64,000 nt of DNA from Photorhabdus khanii NC19 (GTDB taxonomy: Bacteria; Pseudomonadota; Gammaproteobacteria; Enterobacterales; Enterobacteriaceae), in assembly GCF_000517265.1 (NCBI RefSeq), contig NZ_AYSJ01000017.1:326652-390651 (forward strand), read 5' to 3'. Each line of letters starts with the position of its first letter. Positions within the stretch are counted from its first letter, which is position 1. The translations under genes and the position numbers were made by a program. Shown here one piece after another: positions 1 to 11,474 of the stretch. The notes below the pieces were generated by a model. The model was not told the origin of the DNA and did not search any database. It saw only the letters and a program-made list of their open reading frames with translations.

Positions 1-102
1 GGGAAACTGGAGCCTGCGCTGTATGTGGCATTGATCACTCTGGTGATTGCTGGGTTGTTGGTTTGTAACAGGCATAAATCCGCTGGTGAGGCTGGTGTGT
101 AA
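1..102 (+). CDS. C-terminal end of a membrane protein (partial)
   Basis: The first frame is open from the window edge to a TAA at 100-102 and gives 33 residues. They form one hydrophobic helix (ALYVALITLVIAGLLVC) followed by a short polar, basic tail. That looks like the last transmembrane segment of a multi-pass transporter, for example of the major facilitator type, but no family motif is present. It ends just before a decayed transposase relic, so it belongs to a different unit from folE. The family is a guess; the open frame and helix are seen directly. Confidence 0.5.
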   Translation, partial: GKLEPALYVALITLVIAGLLVCNRHKSAGEAGV

Positions 103-106
103 TGCC

Positions 107-236
107 ATGAAACGCGCATACAAATGTCGGTTTATCCCATATCACAGCAAACTGAATTGTTGGCTCAGACGCTTGGTTGTGCTATACCAATCATAGCCGC
201 GATGTTAACGCGGCGCGAAATATCAGATTGTCTTAG
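107..236 (+). pseudogene. tnpB: Relic of an IS200/IS605-type tnpB (OrfB) gene
   Basis: Two ends of a TnpB-like protein lie next to each other without the middle. From the ATG at 107 the sequence reads MKRAYKCRF, then after a one-base loss near 133 it continues as YPISQQTELLAQTLGC, the usual TnpB start. From 189 another frame reads NHSRDVNAARNIRLS and stops at 236, matching the terminal D-x-N-A-A-x-N-I motif of the family. About 350 codons are missing. No tnpA or intact ends are visible. The relic cannot make a working nuclease. Confidence 0.7.
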
Positions 237-277
237 TTCCCGCCAGATAATGGAAAGTAATACCTTTGGAGAAAATA

Positions 278-937
278 ATGTCATCCCTAAGTAAAGAAGC
301 CGAGCTTGTGCATTCGGCGCTGGAAGCTCGTGGTCTTGAAACGCCTCTTCGTGGTCAGGCGCTGGCGCCGGAAGTGCGAAAGGAGCGGATTGAGGAGCAT
401 ATGACGGAAATTATGAAACTGTTGAATCTTGATCTAAATGATGACAGTTTAGCGGAAACCCCCAATCGTATTGCGAAAATGTATGTTGATGAAATTTTTT
501 CAGGGTTGGACTACAGTAATTTCCCGAAAATCACATTGATAGAAAATAAAATGAAAGTGGATGAAATGGTGACGGTGCGTGATATCACGTTAACCAGCAC
601 CTGTGAACATCATTTTGTGACTATTGATGGTAAGGCGACTGTTTCCTATATCCCGAAAGATAAAGTGATTGGGTTATCTAAAATTAACCGCATTGTGCAG
701 TTTTTTTCGCAACGTCCACAGGTACAGGAACGTCTGACCCAACAGATTCTGATTGCATTACAGATATTGCTTGGTACCAATAATGTTGCCGTATCTATTG
801 ATGCAGTTCATTACTGTGTGAAAGCTAGGGGCGTCCGTGATGCAACCAGTACCACGACAACGACATCTTTGGGTGGGTTGTTTAAATCCAGTCAAAATAC
901 CCGTCAGGAGTTTTTACGCACGACACGCCATTTGTAA
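278..937 (+). CDS. folE: GTP cyclohydrolase I
   Basis: Converts GTP to 7,8-dihydroneopterin triphosphate, the first step of tetrahydrofolate and pterin synthesis, in the cytoplasm as a homodecamer. The 219-residue product is nearly collinear with E. coli FolE (222 aa). The zinc site is visible as C109, H112 (CEHHF) and C180 (HYC), and the family segment [20 protein letters not shown] is present. The ATG at 278 is chosen because GGAG lies about 8 bases upstream and the protein then starts [12 protein letters not shown] as in relatives; an in-frame TTG at 266 is less likely. yeiB follows 21 bases downstream, probably cotranscribed. Confidence 0.97.
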   Translation: MSSLSKEAELVHSALEARGLETPLRGQALAPEVRKERIEEHMTEIMKLLNLDLNDDSLAETPNRIAKMYVDEIFSGLDYSNFPKITLIENKMKVDEMVTVRDITLTSTCEHHFVTIDGKATVSYIPKDKVIGLSKINRIVQFFSQRPQVQERLTQQILIALQILLGTNNVAVSIDAVHYCVKARGVRDATSTTTTTSLGGLFKSSQNTRQEFLRTTRHL

Positions 938-958
938 TTTTTACGTCGGGATATAAAA

Positions 959-3507
<2,549 letters not shown>

Positions 3508-4320
3508 ATGAAAAATGAAGTGATTTTATCTAATTCTTTGCAAGAAGGTGATCTCGAGAAGTTATTTAATGATGAAGTGTTAGCCGTCCATGTGAAAAAA
3601 TATGTAGATAATCATATTTCAGATAAACTTTCTGATTTTTTCCTCTCTCATGAAAATTTAGAACATTATCTTCATGATTTAAAAAAAGGAGATGAAATTG
3701 TTTTAGTCGATTATGGTGTTGATAGAGTTGGTGTGCCTTATAATATGACTTTTGGAAAACCCAAAGATAGTGATAGTTATAAAAGATATTTTGAGAATGC
3801 ATTACCCGCGATAAGAAACGTCAGGAATTTCTGTGCTCCAATGCTGGCACCTTTCGATAAATTTCGTTTAGAGCTGGATGAAGTATGGTCTGCGGGTGCC
3901 AGTATTGCAAATTTTGAAGGTAAAAAGATGCATGCAGGGATTGCCAGGGTCATGAGAAGACCAGAACTCTCTATCATGTCTGAAATACAACCTCACTTTG
4001 ATGGCCTTCAACAACAATCTGTCAATTTGCTAGGGCAATTTTCTGTAAACATATATATAAAAGTACCTGTAAGTGGAGGGGAATTAGAGTTGTGGGATGT
4101 TCCAGCTATTCCTATTACCGAGTTGATTGAAGATAGTTCAGAACATGATTGGCGGGGTTCTCTTCCTCCATCTATTTCTATTAAGCCAGAGTTGGGGGAT
4201 TTAATAATAATAAACACCAGGAAACCTCATGCAATTCGTAGTTTTTCTGAGGGAAATAGAATATCATTGCAAAGTTTCATCGGTGTATCACCAAATAAAC
4301 ATCTAATGTTATGGAATTAA
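3508..4320 (+). CDS. 2-oxoglutarate/Fe(II)-dependent oxygenase-like protein
   Basis: Predicted 270-residue cytosolic dioxygenase of the 2OG-Fe(II) superfamily. The metal triad is visible as H163-F-D165 (PHFDG) and H241 (KPHAI), followed by R251 (NRIS), which would bind the 2-oxoglutarate carboxylate. The strands between (FSVNIYIKVP, GGELELWD, GDLIIINT) fit the double-stranded beta-helix. The aspartate suggests a hydroxylase rather than a halogenase. The ATG at 3508 has AAGGTG about 8 bases upstream; the frame is open back to a GTG at 3409 without ribosome-site support. The gene stands alone in AT-rich DNA between core genes, suggesting acquisition. The substrate is unknown. Confidence 0.72.
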   Translation: MKNEVILSNSLQEGDLEKLFNDEVLAVHVKKYVDNHISDKLSDFFLSHENLEHYLHDLKKGDEIVLVDYGVDRVGVPYNMTFGKPKDSDSYKRYFENALPAIRNVRNFCAPMLAPFDKFRLELDEVWSAGASIANFEGKKMHAGIARVMRRPELSIMSEIQPHFDGLQQQSVNLLGQFSVNIYIKVPVSGGELELWDVPAIPITELIEDSSEHDWRGSLPPSISIKPELGDLIIINTRKPHAIRSFSEGNRISLQSFIGVSPNKHLMLWN

Positions 4321-4363
4321 TGATATTATTGATGTAATTAGTATATTGGGAATGTTTTTTTAG

Positions 4364-4389
4364 GGATTGGGAGTATCACATCCCAATCC
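4364..4389 (+). terminator. Hairpin after the oxygenase gene
   Basis: GGATTGGGA (4364-4372) and TCCCAATCC (4381-4389) form a perfect 9-base-pair stem with an 8-base loop, 44 bases after the stop codon. The U-tract after it is weak (TATAAAT), so it may terminate poorly or mainly protect the 3' end. Confidence 0.5.
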
Positions 4390-4744
4390 TATAAATATGG
4401 AAATTATGTTTAAATACTTGAATGTAAATTATCTTTACACTACTGTTTTTAGTGTTTATTTTGATGCTATTTTATGCCTGTGATGAGTTTTTTAGGCGCA
4501 TTTATGGTATGTTTGGTGAATGAGAGAAGTTAAGAAAATAAAGATATCATATTAAAACTCGATTACAGGCAACTATTTGATGGTATATTTTTAACACAGA
4601 TAAATTCGTAAAATATTTTTTGGGGGCTGTGAGTATGCAACGCAATAATATTATATCGGTTAAGTATAATTTAGCAAAAATCGCCATAAACCTTCGGTCA
4701 ATGTGGACAGAGATATAAGGAAAAAATCTTGCAGGGTTTTCAGA
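4390..4744. other. AT-rich intergenic DNA, nothing recognised
   Basis: This stretch between the oxygenase hairpin and the maeA terminator is very AT-rich. Open frames here are short, lack ribosome binding sites and have no recognisable product. Confidence 0.5.
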
Positions 4745-4774
4745 TATTAAAATGCCGCAATGAATATGCGGCAT
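4745..4774 (-). terminator. Rho-independent terminator, probably for maeA
   Basis: On the minus strand ATGCCGC (4774-4768) pairs with GCGGCAT (4758-4752) around a 9-base loop and is followed by TTTTAATAT. It lies about 130 bases beyond the maeA stop, leaving a long 3' untranslated region that includes the structured island at 4795-4860. Confidence 0.65.
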
Positions 4775-4794
4775 AGAGGTATCGTGGATTTAAA

Positions 4795-4860
4795 GGCTGC
4801 GGGACTCGTCGTTTCTGCCTTCTGGGCTTGTGTCAGACTCGCCAGGGACGAGTAACAGCC
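4795..4860. other. GC-rich island with long-range pairing
   Basis: GGCTG (4795-4799) plus ACTCGTC (4804-4810) can pair with GACGAGT (4847-4853) plus CAGCC (4856-4860), giving a 12-base-pair interrupted stem around a 36-base loop. The island is clearly richer in G+C than the flanks and lies in the 3' region of maeA. The plus strand is also open as a short cysteine-rich frame ending near 4898. It could be a structured 3' UTR, a small RNA or a fragment of a repeat; nothing decides between them. Confidence 0.35.
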
Positions 4861-4902
4861 GATGACATGGGTAAGTCCTTGTCCGATTTAGGCGGATAAC
4901 TG

Positions 4903-6600
4903 TCACAATGAAGTGCGTTTATATACGCGATATTCCGGTTTCCAGAAGTTACGTTCAATCGCTTCATCCAACGCACCATCGGATGTGACAGTTGCAACAC
5001 CTTGTATTTGCGCTTCTTTTGCAACTTGTTTCGCAATTTTGCGAGAAACTTCTTGAATATCATCAATGAGTGGCAGTAATGGGCCTGTACCGTTTTTAGC
5101 CAATGGTGAAAAATCAGCCAGTGTCCGGCTTGCTACCATCAACATACCATCAGTGACGAGTTTGGCCCCGGAGGCAATAACACCTAAGCCAATTCCTGGG
5201 AAGATATAGGAGTTGTTACATTGAGCGATCGGATACTCTTGATCTTTGTATTTTACCGGATTGAATGGGCTACCTGTTGCAACCAGCGCAGCGCCATTAG
5301 TCCAGTTGATAATATCTTCAGGACGGGCTTCAACACGGGAAGTTGGGTTGGATAATGGCATAACGATTGGACGTTCACCGTGTTTATGCATCTCACGGAT
5401 GATCTCTTCTGTAAACAGACCTGCTTGACCTGAAACGCCAATCAGTACCGTAGGTTTAGCATTACGAACAACGTCGAGCAGAGAGATAGAACCGCTGTTC
5501 ACATCCCATTCAGCCAAGGAGTCGCTTTTTTGTACCAGTTTATTCTGGAAATCCAATAAATTTGGCAGCTTATCCGTCAGTAAACCGAAACGATCAACCA
5601 TGAAAATACGGGCGCGAGCTTGTTCTTCACTTAAACCTTCAGATTTCATCTGGGCGACAATCTGCTCTGCAATACCGCAACCGGCGGAACCTGCTCCCAG
5701 GAAAGTGACAGTTTGATCTTTCAATTGACGACCGGCAGCACGGCTGGCTGCGATCAGGCTACCCAGTGTCACAGCGGCGGTTCCCTGAATGTCATCATTA
5801 AAGCAACAAATTTCGTGGCGATAGCGGTCGAGCAGAGGCATGGCATTTTTTTGTGCGAAATCTTCAAACTGTAGCAGCACATTCGGCCAGCGGCGCTTGA
5901 CGGCCTGAATAAATTCATCAACAAATTCATCATATTCTGCGCCGGTAATCCGCGGATGGCGCCAGCCCATATATAACGGGTCATTCAGGCGCTGGGGGTT
6001 GTTCGTTCCCACATCCAGGACTACCGGCAGTGTATAAGCCGGGCTGATACCACCACAGGCGGTATACAGGGAAAGTTTGCCAATAGGAATACCCATACCG
6101 CCGATACCTTGGTCACCCAGACCAAGAATACGTTCACCATCGGTGACAACGATAACTTTTACATTTTGTTTAGTCGCATTTTGCAGCATGTCATCAATAT
6201 GCGTTTTATTTGGATATGAGATGAACAAGCCACGGGCGCGGCGGTAAATATCAGAAAAATGTTCACAAGCTTCACCAACCGTTGGGGTATAAATGATTGG
6301 CATCATTTCGCTCAAATGTGCATCCAGCAGGCGGTAGAACAGAGTTTCGTTAGTGTCTTGAATATTTCGCAAATAAATGTGTTTATCTGCATCATTTTTG
6401 AAATCAAGATACTGCCGATAGGCGCGTTCAGCTTGTTCTTCGATGGTTTCAACTGTTTCCGGTAATAAGCCATGAAGGTTAAAGTTGCCGCGTTCTGCTT
6501 CAGTAAAGGCACTGCCTTTATTCAGCAGGGGAAATTCCAACAGGATGGGGCCAGAATAGGGAATATATAATGGACGTTTACTTTCGTGTTCCAGTTCCAT
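4903..6600 (-). CDS. maeA: NAD-dependent malic enzyme
   Basis: Oxidatively decarboxylates malate to pyruvate with NAD+, feeding gluconeogenesis and acetyl-CoA from C4 acids in the cytoplasm. At 565 residues it has the length of E. coli MaeA (SfcA). The N-terminal malic domain carries the catalytic tyrosine Y104 ([13 protein letters not shown]) and the metal-binding segment [15 protein letters not shown]. The Rossmann domain has [14 protein letters not shown], and [11 protein letters not shown] and the C-terminal [12 protein letters not shown] are conserved. It is transcribed alone, away from the upstream cdd gene, and ends before a hairpin at 4745-4774. Confidence 0.97.
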   Translation of the reverse strand: MELEHESKRPLYIPYSGPILLEFPLLNKGSAFTEAERGNFNLHGLLPETVETIEEQAERAYRQYLDFKNDADKHIYLRNIQDTNETLFYRLLDAHLSEMMPIIYTPTVGEACEHFSDIYRRARGLFISYPNKTHIDDMLQNATKQNVKVIVVTDGERILGLGDQGIGGMGIPIGKLSLYTACGGISPAYTLPVVLDVGTNNPQRLNDPLYMGWRHPRITGAEYDEFVDEFIQAVKRRWPNVLLQFEDFAQKNAMPLLDRYRHEICCFNDDIQGTAAVTLGSLIAASRAAGRQLKDQTVTFLGAGSAGCGIAEQIVAQMKSEGLSEEQARARIFMVDRFGLLTDKLPNLLDFQNKLVQKSDSLAEWDVNSGSISLLDVVRNAKPTVLIGVSGQAGLFTEEIIREMHKHGERPIVMPLSNPTSRVEARPEDIINWTNGAALVATGSPFNPVKYKDQEYPIAQCNNSYIFPGIGLGVIASGAKLVTDGMLMVASRTLADFSPLAKNGTGPLLPLIDDIQEVSRKIAKQVAKEAQIQGVATVTSDGALDEAIERNFWKPEYRVYKRTSL

Positions 6601-6940
6601 GAATCTTACTCTTTGAACTAAATGGATAACAAGGTCAGTTATAGATCCTAAGAGATAGGAAAAATATGTACAGCAAATGTTACTTAATTAGAGGTATTAT
6701 GAGTAAAAATGAGAGATAACATCCAGATTTAGCTAATAAAATGTTATGTTAACTATTTTTGTAGGAGAAAATCTTCCATTGTGTATTTGACTTCCTATTG
6801 CCGGGCGTGATGCCCGGCAAAGCCGTCGATACCAATTTCGTATACGCACGGTTGCAGTTCTACCGTAATAGTATCCATAGTGTTCCCCATTAATTGATAT
6901 ATATAATCTGAATAGAGGGAAAGCGCATTTTTCACTGAAT
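6601..6940. other. Region between cdd and maeA
   Basis: This 340-base gap holds the maeA promoter region and, nearer to cdd, a candidate 27-codon gene (6795-6878) that ends in a strong GC-rich inverted repeat. No other gene is apparent. I could not assign the maeA promoter with confidence. Confidence 0.5.
6795..6878 (-). CDS. Candidate 27-residue peptide, unknown
   Basis: The minus strand has an ATG at 6878 with GGGGA about 6 bases upstream, then 27 codons to a TAG at 6795. The peptide begins MDTITVELQPCVYEIGIDGF and ends AGHHARQ; it has one cysteine and no signal sequence. Codon use looks normal rather than random. The last codons coincide with the inverted repeat TTGCCGGGC (6799-6807) / GCCCGGCAA (6812-6820), so the same DNA may form a terminator-like stem, though without a U-run. 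It lies 62 bases after the cdd stop on the same strand, so it may be read from the cdd transcript. I do not recognise a family, and no modifying enzyme is adjacent. Confidence 0.45.
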   Translation of the reverse strand: MDTITVELQPCVYEIGIDGFAGHHARQ

Positions 6941-7825
6941 TTAGAACGTGTGGTACTCAAATTTACTACAGCCTAGTGCAGCAAGTGTGGATTGAGTTGC
7001 ACTTTGTTGGGACAACTCGCTGTTTTTTCCCTCAACTAATACGGCTCTTTCGATAGCCAGACAATCACCACCAGAAATATTCATCAGGATCAGGGCAGCT
7101 TGCAATGGGGGTAAGCTTGGATTAAATGCGGCATTTTCTGCATAGCGCCCAGGATAGATTTTTCCATCTTTTCCCAGCAGTGCTATACCACTGTATGAAT
7201 TGCTGTATGGAGCATGGCTTCGGTTTGCTGCGTCCAGTGCGGTCAGTACAAGTTCATCAGTGGTTTCTAGTTTATAACCATGATTAATTGGATCCATCAA
7301 CAGGGTTGTGATACCCAGATCGTTTGGACCAAAGGAGCCTGGCAAATAGTCACCTAATGTTGAAGGCTCTTGTTTTGGCAAGAGGATCTCTAATTGTGTG
7401 CCACTATTAAGTTCATTCATAAACTGGCGGCAGTGACCGCATGGAGAGTAATTAACCGTGATAGATACCAGTTTTTTCTCACCGCGTAACCAGGCGTGAG
7501 TAATAGCACATTGTTCAGCATGAACTGTTTGCTGTAATGGCACATTGGTAAATTCCATGTTGGCCCCAAAATAGAGATTTCCGCTTTCACCACGGGCAAT
7601 TGCACCGACATTAAAATGTGATATCGGAGCCAGGGAACATGCCGCTGCGAGTGGCAACAGGGCGATAGCCAACGTATTATCGTCGAAGCCACAGGTTTTC
7701 TTGACAGATTTAGCTTGTGCAGCCGTAAGCATGGCAGGGAAGTTGTCGTTTCCTGCATAGGGCAAAAGTGCATCTTGTAGCTTAGATGGCAATTGTGCCC
7801 AGATAGAGCGAAAGCGAGCTTGCAT
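6941..7825 (-). CDS. cdd: Cytidine deaminase
   Basis: Deaminates cytidine and deoxycytidine to uridine and deoxyuridine in pyrimidine salvage. The 294-residue length equals that of E. coli Cdd, a homodimer of two deaminase folds. The active site is intact: H102-A-E104 and C129-G-H-C132 bind zinc and supply the proton shuttle. The C-terminal half (from about residue 190) is the degenerate second domain. A perfect CRP palindrome lies about 60 bases upstream, and a 10-base-pair hairpin reaches from the ribosome site to the ATG. yohJ and yohK lie upstream in the same direction, as in E. coli. Confidence 0.97.
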   Translation of the reverse strand: MQARFRSIWAQLPSKLQDALLPYAGNDNFPAMLTAAQAKSVKKTCGFDDNTLAIALLPLAAACSLAPISHFNVGAIARGESGNLYFGANMEFTNVPLQQTVHAEQCAITHAWLRGEKKLVSITVNYSPCGHCRQFMNELNSGTQLEILLPKQEPSTLGDYLPGSFGPNDLGITTLLMDPINHGYKLETTDELVLTALDAANRSHAPYSNSYSGIALLGKDGKIYPGRYAENAAFNPSLPPLQAALILMNISGGDCLAIERAVLVEGKNSELSQQSATQSTLAALGCSKFEYHTF

Positions 7826-7858
7826 AGAATGATCTCCAAATTAACTTAAGATCATTCT
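7826..7858 (-). promoter_or_regulatory. Hairpin next to the cdd start codon
   Basis: AGAATGATCT (7826-7835) and AGATCATTCT (7849-7858) are perfect 10-base inverted repeats around a 13-base loop. In the cdd mRNA the stem would end directly at the ATG and include the last bases of the GGAG ribosome site. It could tune translation or be an operator; function is inferred only. Confidence 0.5.
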
Positions 7859-7880
7859 AGACGCTCTGATCAGATTTATA

Positions 7881-7898
7881 ATGTGATATATATCACAT
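7881..7898 (-). promoter_or_regulatory. CRP-type palindrome upstream of cdd
   Basis: ATGTGATATATATCACAT is a perfect palindrome fitting the cAMP-CRP consensus TGTGA-N6-TCACA. In E. coli cdd is activated by CRP and repressed by CytR, so the placement is as expected. A CytR site was not identified. Confidence 0.75.
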
Positions 7899-7965
7899 AA
7901 ATAATGAAAATTATGTAATTGAAGTTGTTAATTGAGAGATTTATGTCAAATTTTTCAACTGGTAA

Positions 7966-8661
7966 TTAGCCAAATAGATATAGCAGCACTGGGAATATAA
8001 AAGGGGCAGTCAGTGAAGTAATGATACCGCAGGTCATCAGTGCTAATGAACTGTATGCTCCTTCAACAAAGTTGACTTCTGTACAACGGGCGGTGCCTAA
8101 AGCATGTGATGCTGTTCCCATTGCCAAACCGCGGGATGCTTTGGTTTTCACTTGTAAGAGATCGAACAGGTTATGACCAAATATTGCCCCAAGAATGCCG
8201 ACAAAAATGACGCAAGCGGCACTGATTGCCGGAATACCGCCGATAGCATCTGCGACTGCCATTGCTATTGGTGTAGTGACTGATTTAGGCAGTATTGAGG
8301 CAGCCATTTCAGGTGTTGCGCCCGTCCATAATGCAATAGCAGTACCTGTAACCATAGCGACAATACTGCCGATAAAACAGATACTGATAATGGACTTCCA
8401 TTGGGCGCGGATCTGGTGCAACTGTTCATATAAAGGAAATGCCAGCGCAACCACGGCGGGCTGAAGCAGATCATTAAGAATTCGGCTGCCGGCGAAATAG
8501 TGTTCATAAGGGGTATTGGTTATTAACAATATTGGAATCAGTACAGCGATAGAAACCAATAAGGGATTCAGAATAGGAATTTTGAATTTTAGTGAAAGTT
8601 TTCTTGCGGCGTAGAATACAATCAATGTTAATGGCAGTGACCACCAAATGTGACTTAACAT
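7966..8661 (-). CDS. yohK: YohK, LrgB-family inner-membrane protein
   Basis: A 231-residue, largely hydrophobic protein with the size of E. coli YohK and of LrgB/CidB, partners of holin-like proteins. Conserved stretches include LPKSVTTPIAMAVADAIGG and GLAMGTASHALGTARC. Work on LrgAB relatives links such pairs to murein hydrolase control and to metabolite (pyruvate or glycolate) transport; the E. coli pair has been linked to 3-hydroxypropionate. The start lies 2 bases after the yohJ stop, so the two are almost certainly cotranslated. cdd follows 140 bases later with its own CRP site. Confidence 0.93.
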   Translation of the reverse strand: MLSHIWWSLPLTLIVFYAARKLSLKFKIPILNPLLVSIAVLIPILLITNTPYEHYFAGSRILNDLLQPAVVALAFPLYEQLHQIRAQWKSIISICFIGSIVAMVTGTAIALWTGATPEMAASILPKSVTTPIAMAVADAIGGIPAISAACVIFVGILGAIFGHNLFDLLQVKTKASRGLAMGTASHALGTARCTEVNFVEGAYSSLALMTCGIITSLTAPFIFPVLLYLFG

Positions 8662-8663
8662 AT

Positions 8664-9092
8664 TTATTTCTTTTGTTTTTCTTGTTCAGTCTTAACTTCT
8701 GATACAGAGCCGATAATTGGACGTGCGCGGTGAACATAATGGGAACTGTAAGCAACAATAATCATAACAATTGCGGTGCTGATCAGGCATGAAAGGACAA
8801 TCGGTAGTATCTGTTGGCTGAGTTGATCGTAATAATTCATAACGCCTACACCGATAGGCAGAAACAGCAGGGTCATATTTCTCAGTAATAGACTGCAACC
8901 TGGTTTTGCCCAGTGGGCAGGGATCAATTGGAAAGCCAATAAGACGAACAGTATCAACATACCGATAATACTGCCGGGAACTGCGATGGGTAACAGAGCA
9001 GAGATGGCATTGCCTGCCAACAAGCACAGATAAATCAGTACAAATGCTCGCAGGTACTGCCAACCTATAATCAGTACTTCACGAAACGACAT
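8664..9092 (-). CDS. yohJ: YohJ, LrgA/CidA-family holin-like protein
   Basis: A 142-residue membrane protein with four predicted helices, homologous to E. coli YohJ and to LrgA/Cid[18 protein letters not shown] and [18 protein letters not shown] are the family core. The ATG at 9092 gives [17 protein letters not shown], close to E. coli, and has AAGGA about 9 bases upstream; the frame is open to 9131 but that start lacks such a site. First gene of a yohJ-yohK(-cdd) set. A CRP-like palindrome sits about 50 bases upstream. Confidence 0.92.
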   Translation of the reverse strand: MSFREVLIIGWQYLRAFVLIYLCLLAGNAISALLPIAVPGSIIGMLILFVLLAFQLIPAHWAKPGCSLLLRNMTLLFLPIGVGVMNYYDQLSQQILPIVLSCLISTAIVMIIVAYSSHYVHRARPIIGSVSEVKTEQEKQKK

Positions 9093-9142
9093 AACAAAAT
9101 TCCTTATTCCAATGAGGAATTCATCATACAATTAACCTTGGG

Positions 9143-9162
9143 AATGTGCTATAGATCACATT
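9143..9162 (-). promoter_or_regulatory. CRP-type site upstream of yohJ
   Basis: AATGTGCTATAGATCACATT matches TGTGA-N6-TCACA with one mismatch and symmetric flanks. It lies between the metG terminator and yohJ, so yohJK and cdd may each respond to cAMP-CRP. Confidence 0.6.
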
Positions 9163-9196
9163 CAAAAAAAGCGGGGACCATTGCTGATCCCCGCTT
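9163..9196 (-). terminator. Rho-independent terminator of metG
   Basis: On the minus strand AAGCGGGGA (9196-9188) pairs with TCCCCGCTT (9177-9169) and is followed by a run of seven T. It lies 28 bases after the metG stop and separates metG from yohJ. Confidence 0.9.
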
Positions 9197-9224
9197 GCAA
9201 GATATATTTATAATAGATTGATTG

Positions 9225-11252
9225 TTATTTAACCTGCATACCCGGTTGTGCGCCACTATCAGGACTGAGTAGGAAGATATCTTTTCCGCCAGGCCCAGCA
9301 GCCATTACCATTCCTTCAGAAATGCCGAAGCGCATTTTACGCGGAGCCAGGTTAGCAACCATGATAGTTAAACGGCCTTCCAGTGCTTTTGGATCGGGAT
9401 AGCTGGAGCGGATACCGGAAAATACCTGGCGGGTTTCGCCACCAAGATCCAGAGTCAGTTTCAGCAGTTTATCTGAGCCTTCTACAGAATCAGCCTGTTT
9501 GATAAGGGCGACGCGCATATCAACTTTGGCGAAATCATCAAAAGTGATCATATCCTGAATCGGATCTTCTGCCAGTGGGCCGCTGACTTTTTGTGGTGCG
9601 CTGATGCTTTCTTTAGACGCAGTAACCATCGCATTGACTTTATCCATATCAATGCGGTTAAACAGGGCCTTAAAGGTGGAAACCTGATGATCCAGCAGAG
9701 GCTGTTCAATACCATTCCAGGTCAGTTCTGTATTCAGGAAAGCTTCTGCGCGTTCTGCCAGACTGGGTAAAACGGGTTTCAGGAAAGTCATCAGAACGCG
9801 GAACAGGTTGATGCCCATTGAACAGATAGCTTGCAGATCTGCATCGCGGCCTTCTTCTTTTGCCACAACCCATGGAGCCTGCTCATCCACATAACGGTTT
9901 GCCAAATCAGCCAATGCCATGATTTCACGGATTGCTTTACTGAATTCGCGGTTGTTGAACTCTTCTTCAATCACTTTCGTGCCATCAATAAATTTCTGGT
10001 AAAGCGCCGGATCAGCCAGTTTATCCGCCAGCTTGCCACTAAAGCGTTTATTGATGAAACCCGCGTTACGGGAGGCCAGGTTAACAACTTTATTAACGAT
10101 ATCGCTGTTAACACGCTGAACAAAATCTTCCAGATTCAGGTCGATATCATCAATACGGGAAGAGAGTTTGGCCGCATAGTAATAACGCAGGCAGTCTGCA
10201 TCCAGATGATCCAGATAAGTGCTGGCCTTGATAAAGGTACCACGGGATTTGGACATTTTCGTGCCGTTGACGGTGACGTAGCCGTGAACAAACAGATTTG
10301 TTGGTTTGCGGTAACCGCTGCCTTCCAGCATGGCCGGCCAGAATAGGCTGTGGAAATAGACAATGTCTTTACCAATAAAGTGATAAAGATCGGCGGTGGA
10401 ATCTTTTGCCCAGAACTCATCAAAGCTCAGATTTCCGCGTTTGTCACACAGGTTTTGGAAAGAACCCATATAGCCAATAGGCGCATCCAACCAGACATAG
10501 AAATATTTGCCCGGTGCATCAGGAATTTCAAAACCAAAGTAGGGGGCATCACGGGTGATATCCCACTGCTGTAAGCCGGATTCAAACCATTCCTGCATCT
10601 TGTTAGCAACCTGTTCTTGTAATGCACCGGAACGGGTCCATGCTTGTAACATGTCACTGAATACAGGTAAATCGAAGAAAAAGTGCTCGGATTCACGCAT
10701 TTCTGGCGTTGCACCGGAGACAACAGAGCGTGGGTTAGTCAGTTCTGTTGGGCTGTAAGTTGAACCGCACACTTCACAGTTATCGCCATACTGATCTTCT
10801 GCCTTGCATTTCGGGCAGGAGCCTTTTACAAAGCGGTCAGGTAGAAACATCCCTTTCTCAGGATCGTATAACTGAGAAATAGTGCGGTTCTTAATGTAGC
10901 CGTTCTTTTTCAGCTCCAAATAGATTTCAGTTGATAATTCCTGGTTCTCTCTGCTGTGCGTAGAGTGATAGTTATCATAGCCGATTGAAAAGCCAGTAAA
11001 ATCCTGATGATGCTCCTGGTTCACGGCGGCGATCATCTCTTCGGGAGCAATACCCATTTGCTGTGCTTTCAGCATGATTGGTGTTCCGTGAGCGTCATCG
11101 GCGCAGATAAAGTGAACCTCTTTGCCGCGCATTCGCTGAAAACGGACCCAAATATCTGCCTGGATATGTTCCAGCATGTGACCAAGATGGATTGGACCGT
11201 TAGCATATGGCAACGCACACGTCACCAATAATTTTTTTGCGACTTGAGACAT
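9225..11252 (-). CDS. metG: Methionyl-tRNA synthetase
   Basis: Charges tRNA-Met, both initiator and elongator, in the cytoplasm. The 675-residue protein has the class I signatures HLGH (H22-H25) and KMSKS (in [12 protein letters not shown], near residue 330). A zinc knuckle with two CxxC pairs (CPKC and CEVC) lies near residues 145-165. The anticodon-binding domain follows, and the last 110 or so residues form the extra tRNA-binding and dimerisation domain ([20 protein letters not shown]). It is divergent from mrp, as in E. coli, and ends at a strong terminator. Confidence 0.98.
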   Translation of the reverse strand: MSQVAKKLLVTCALPYANGPIHLGHMLEHIQADIWVRFQRMRGKEVHFICADDAHGTPIMLKAQQMGIAPEEMIAAVNQEHHQDFTGFSIGYDNYHSTHSRENQELSTEIYLELKKNGYIKNRTISQLYDPEKGMFLPDRFVKGSCPKCKAEDQYGDNCEVCGSTYSPTELTNPRSVVSGATPEMRESEHFFFDLPVFSDMLQAWTRSGALQEQVANKMQEWFESGLQQWDITRDAPYFGFEIPDAPGKYFYVWLDAPIGYMGSFQNLCDKRGNLSFDEFWAKDSTADLYHFIGKDIVYFHSLFWPAMLEGSGYRKPTNLFVHGYVTVNGTKMSKSRGTFIKASTYLDHLDADCLRYYYAAKLSSRIDDIDLNLEDFVQRVNSDIVNKVVNLASRNAGFINKRFSGKLADKLADPALYQKFIDGTKVIEEEFNNREFSKAIREIMALADLANRYVDEQAPWVVAKEEGRDADLQAICSMGINLFRVLMTFLKPVLPSLAERAEAFLNTELTWNGIEQPLLDHQVSTFKALFNRIDMDKVNAMVTASKESISAPQKVSGPLAEDPIQDMITFDDFAKVDMRVALIKQADSVEGSDKLLKLTLDLGGETRQVFSGIRSSYPDPKALEGRLTIMVANLAPRKMRFGISEGMVMAAGPGGKDIFLLSPDSGAQPGMQVK

Positions 11253-11474
11253 AGTAAGGATCTGACTTCCAATAAATGAAAAGGGAGTTTGATGTTACCT
11301 GATCAAAAAAATTGTCGCTAGGGTAACTCTTGATCTTCGCGGGTTTTGTTGGATAAAAATTGAATCAGTGATTGAGAAGTGGGTTTTTGTTGCTGACCTT
11401 ATCCGAACTCATTGGGTTCTGTTATGATGAAAAGATGGCTTTTATAGTTAATCATGATAATCAAAGGAGCCGGG

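Noticed and set aside
4547..4774. 75-codon minus-strand ORF between the oxygenase gene and maeA
   Set aside because: Starts inside the maeA terminator hairpin, is AT-driven and has no ribosome site.
6795..6878. PqqA-like or other modified-peptide precursor
   Set aside because: The peptide has Y and E near each other, but the PqqA motif spacing is absent and no radical SAM or YcaO gene is nearby; kept only as an unknown small ORF.
9831..10346. 171-codon ORF antisense to metG
   Set aside because: metG is conserved end to end; the antisense frame has no start signals or family.
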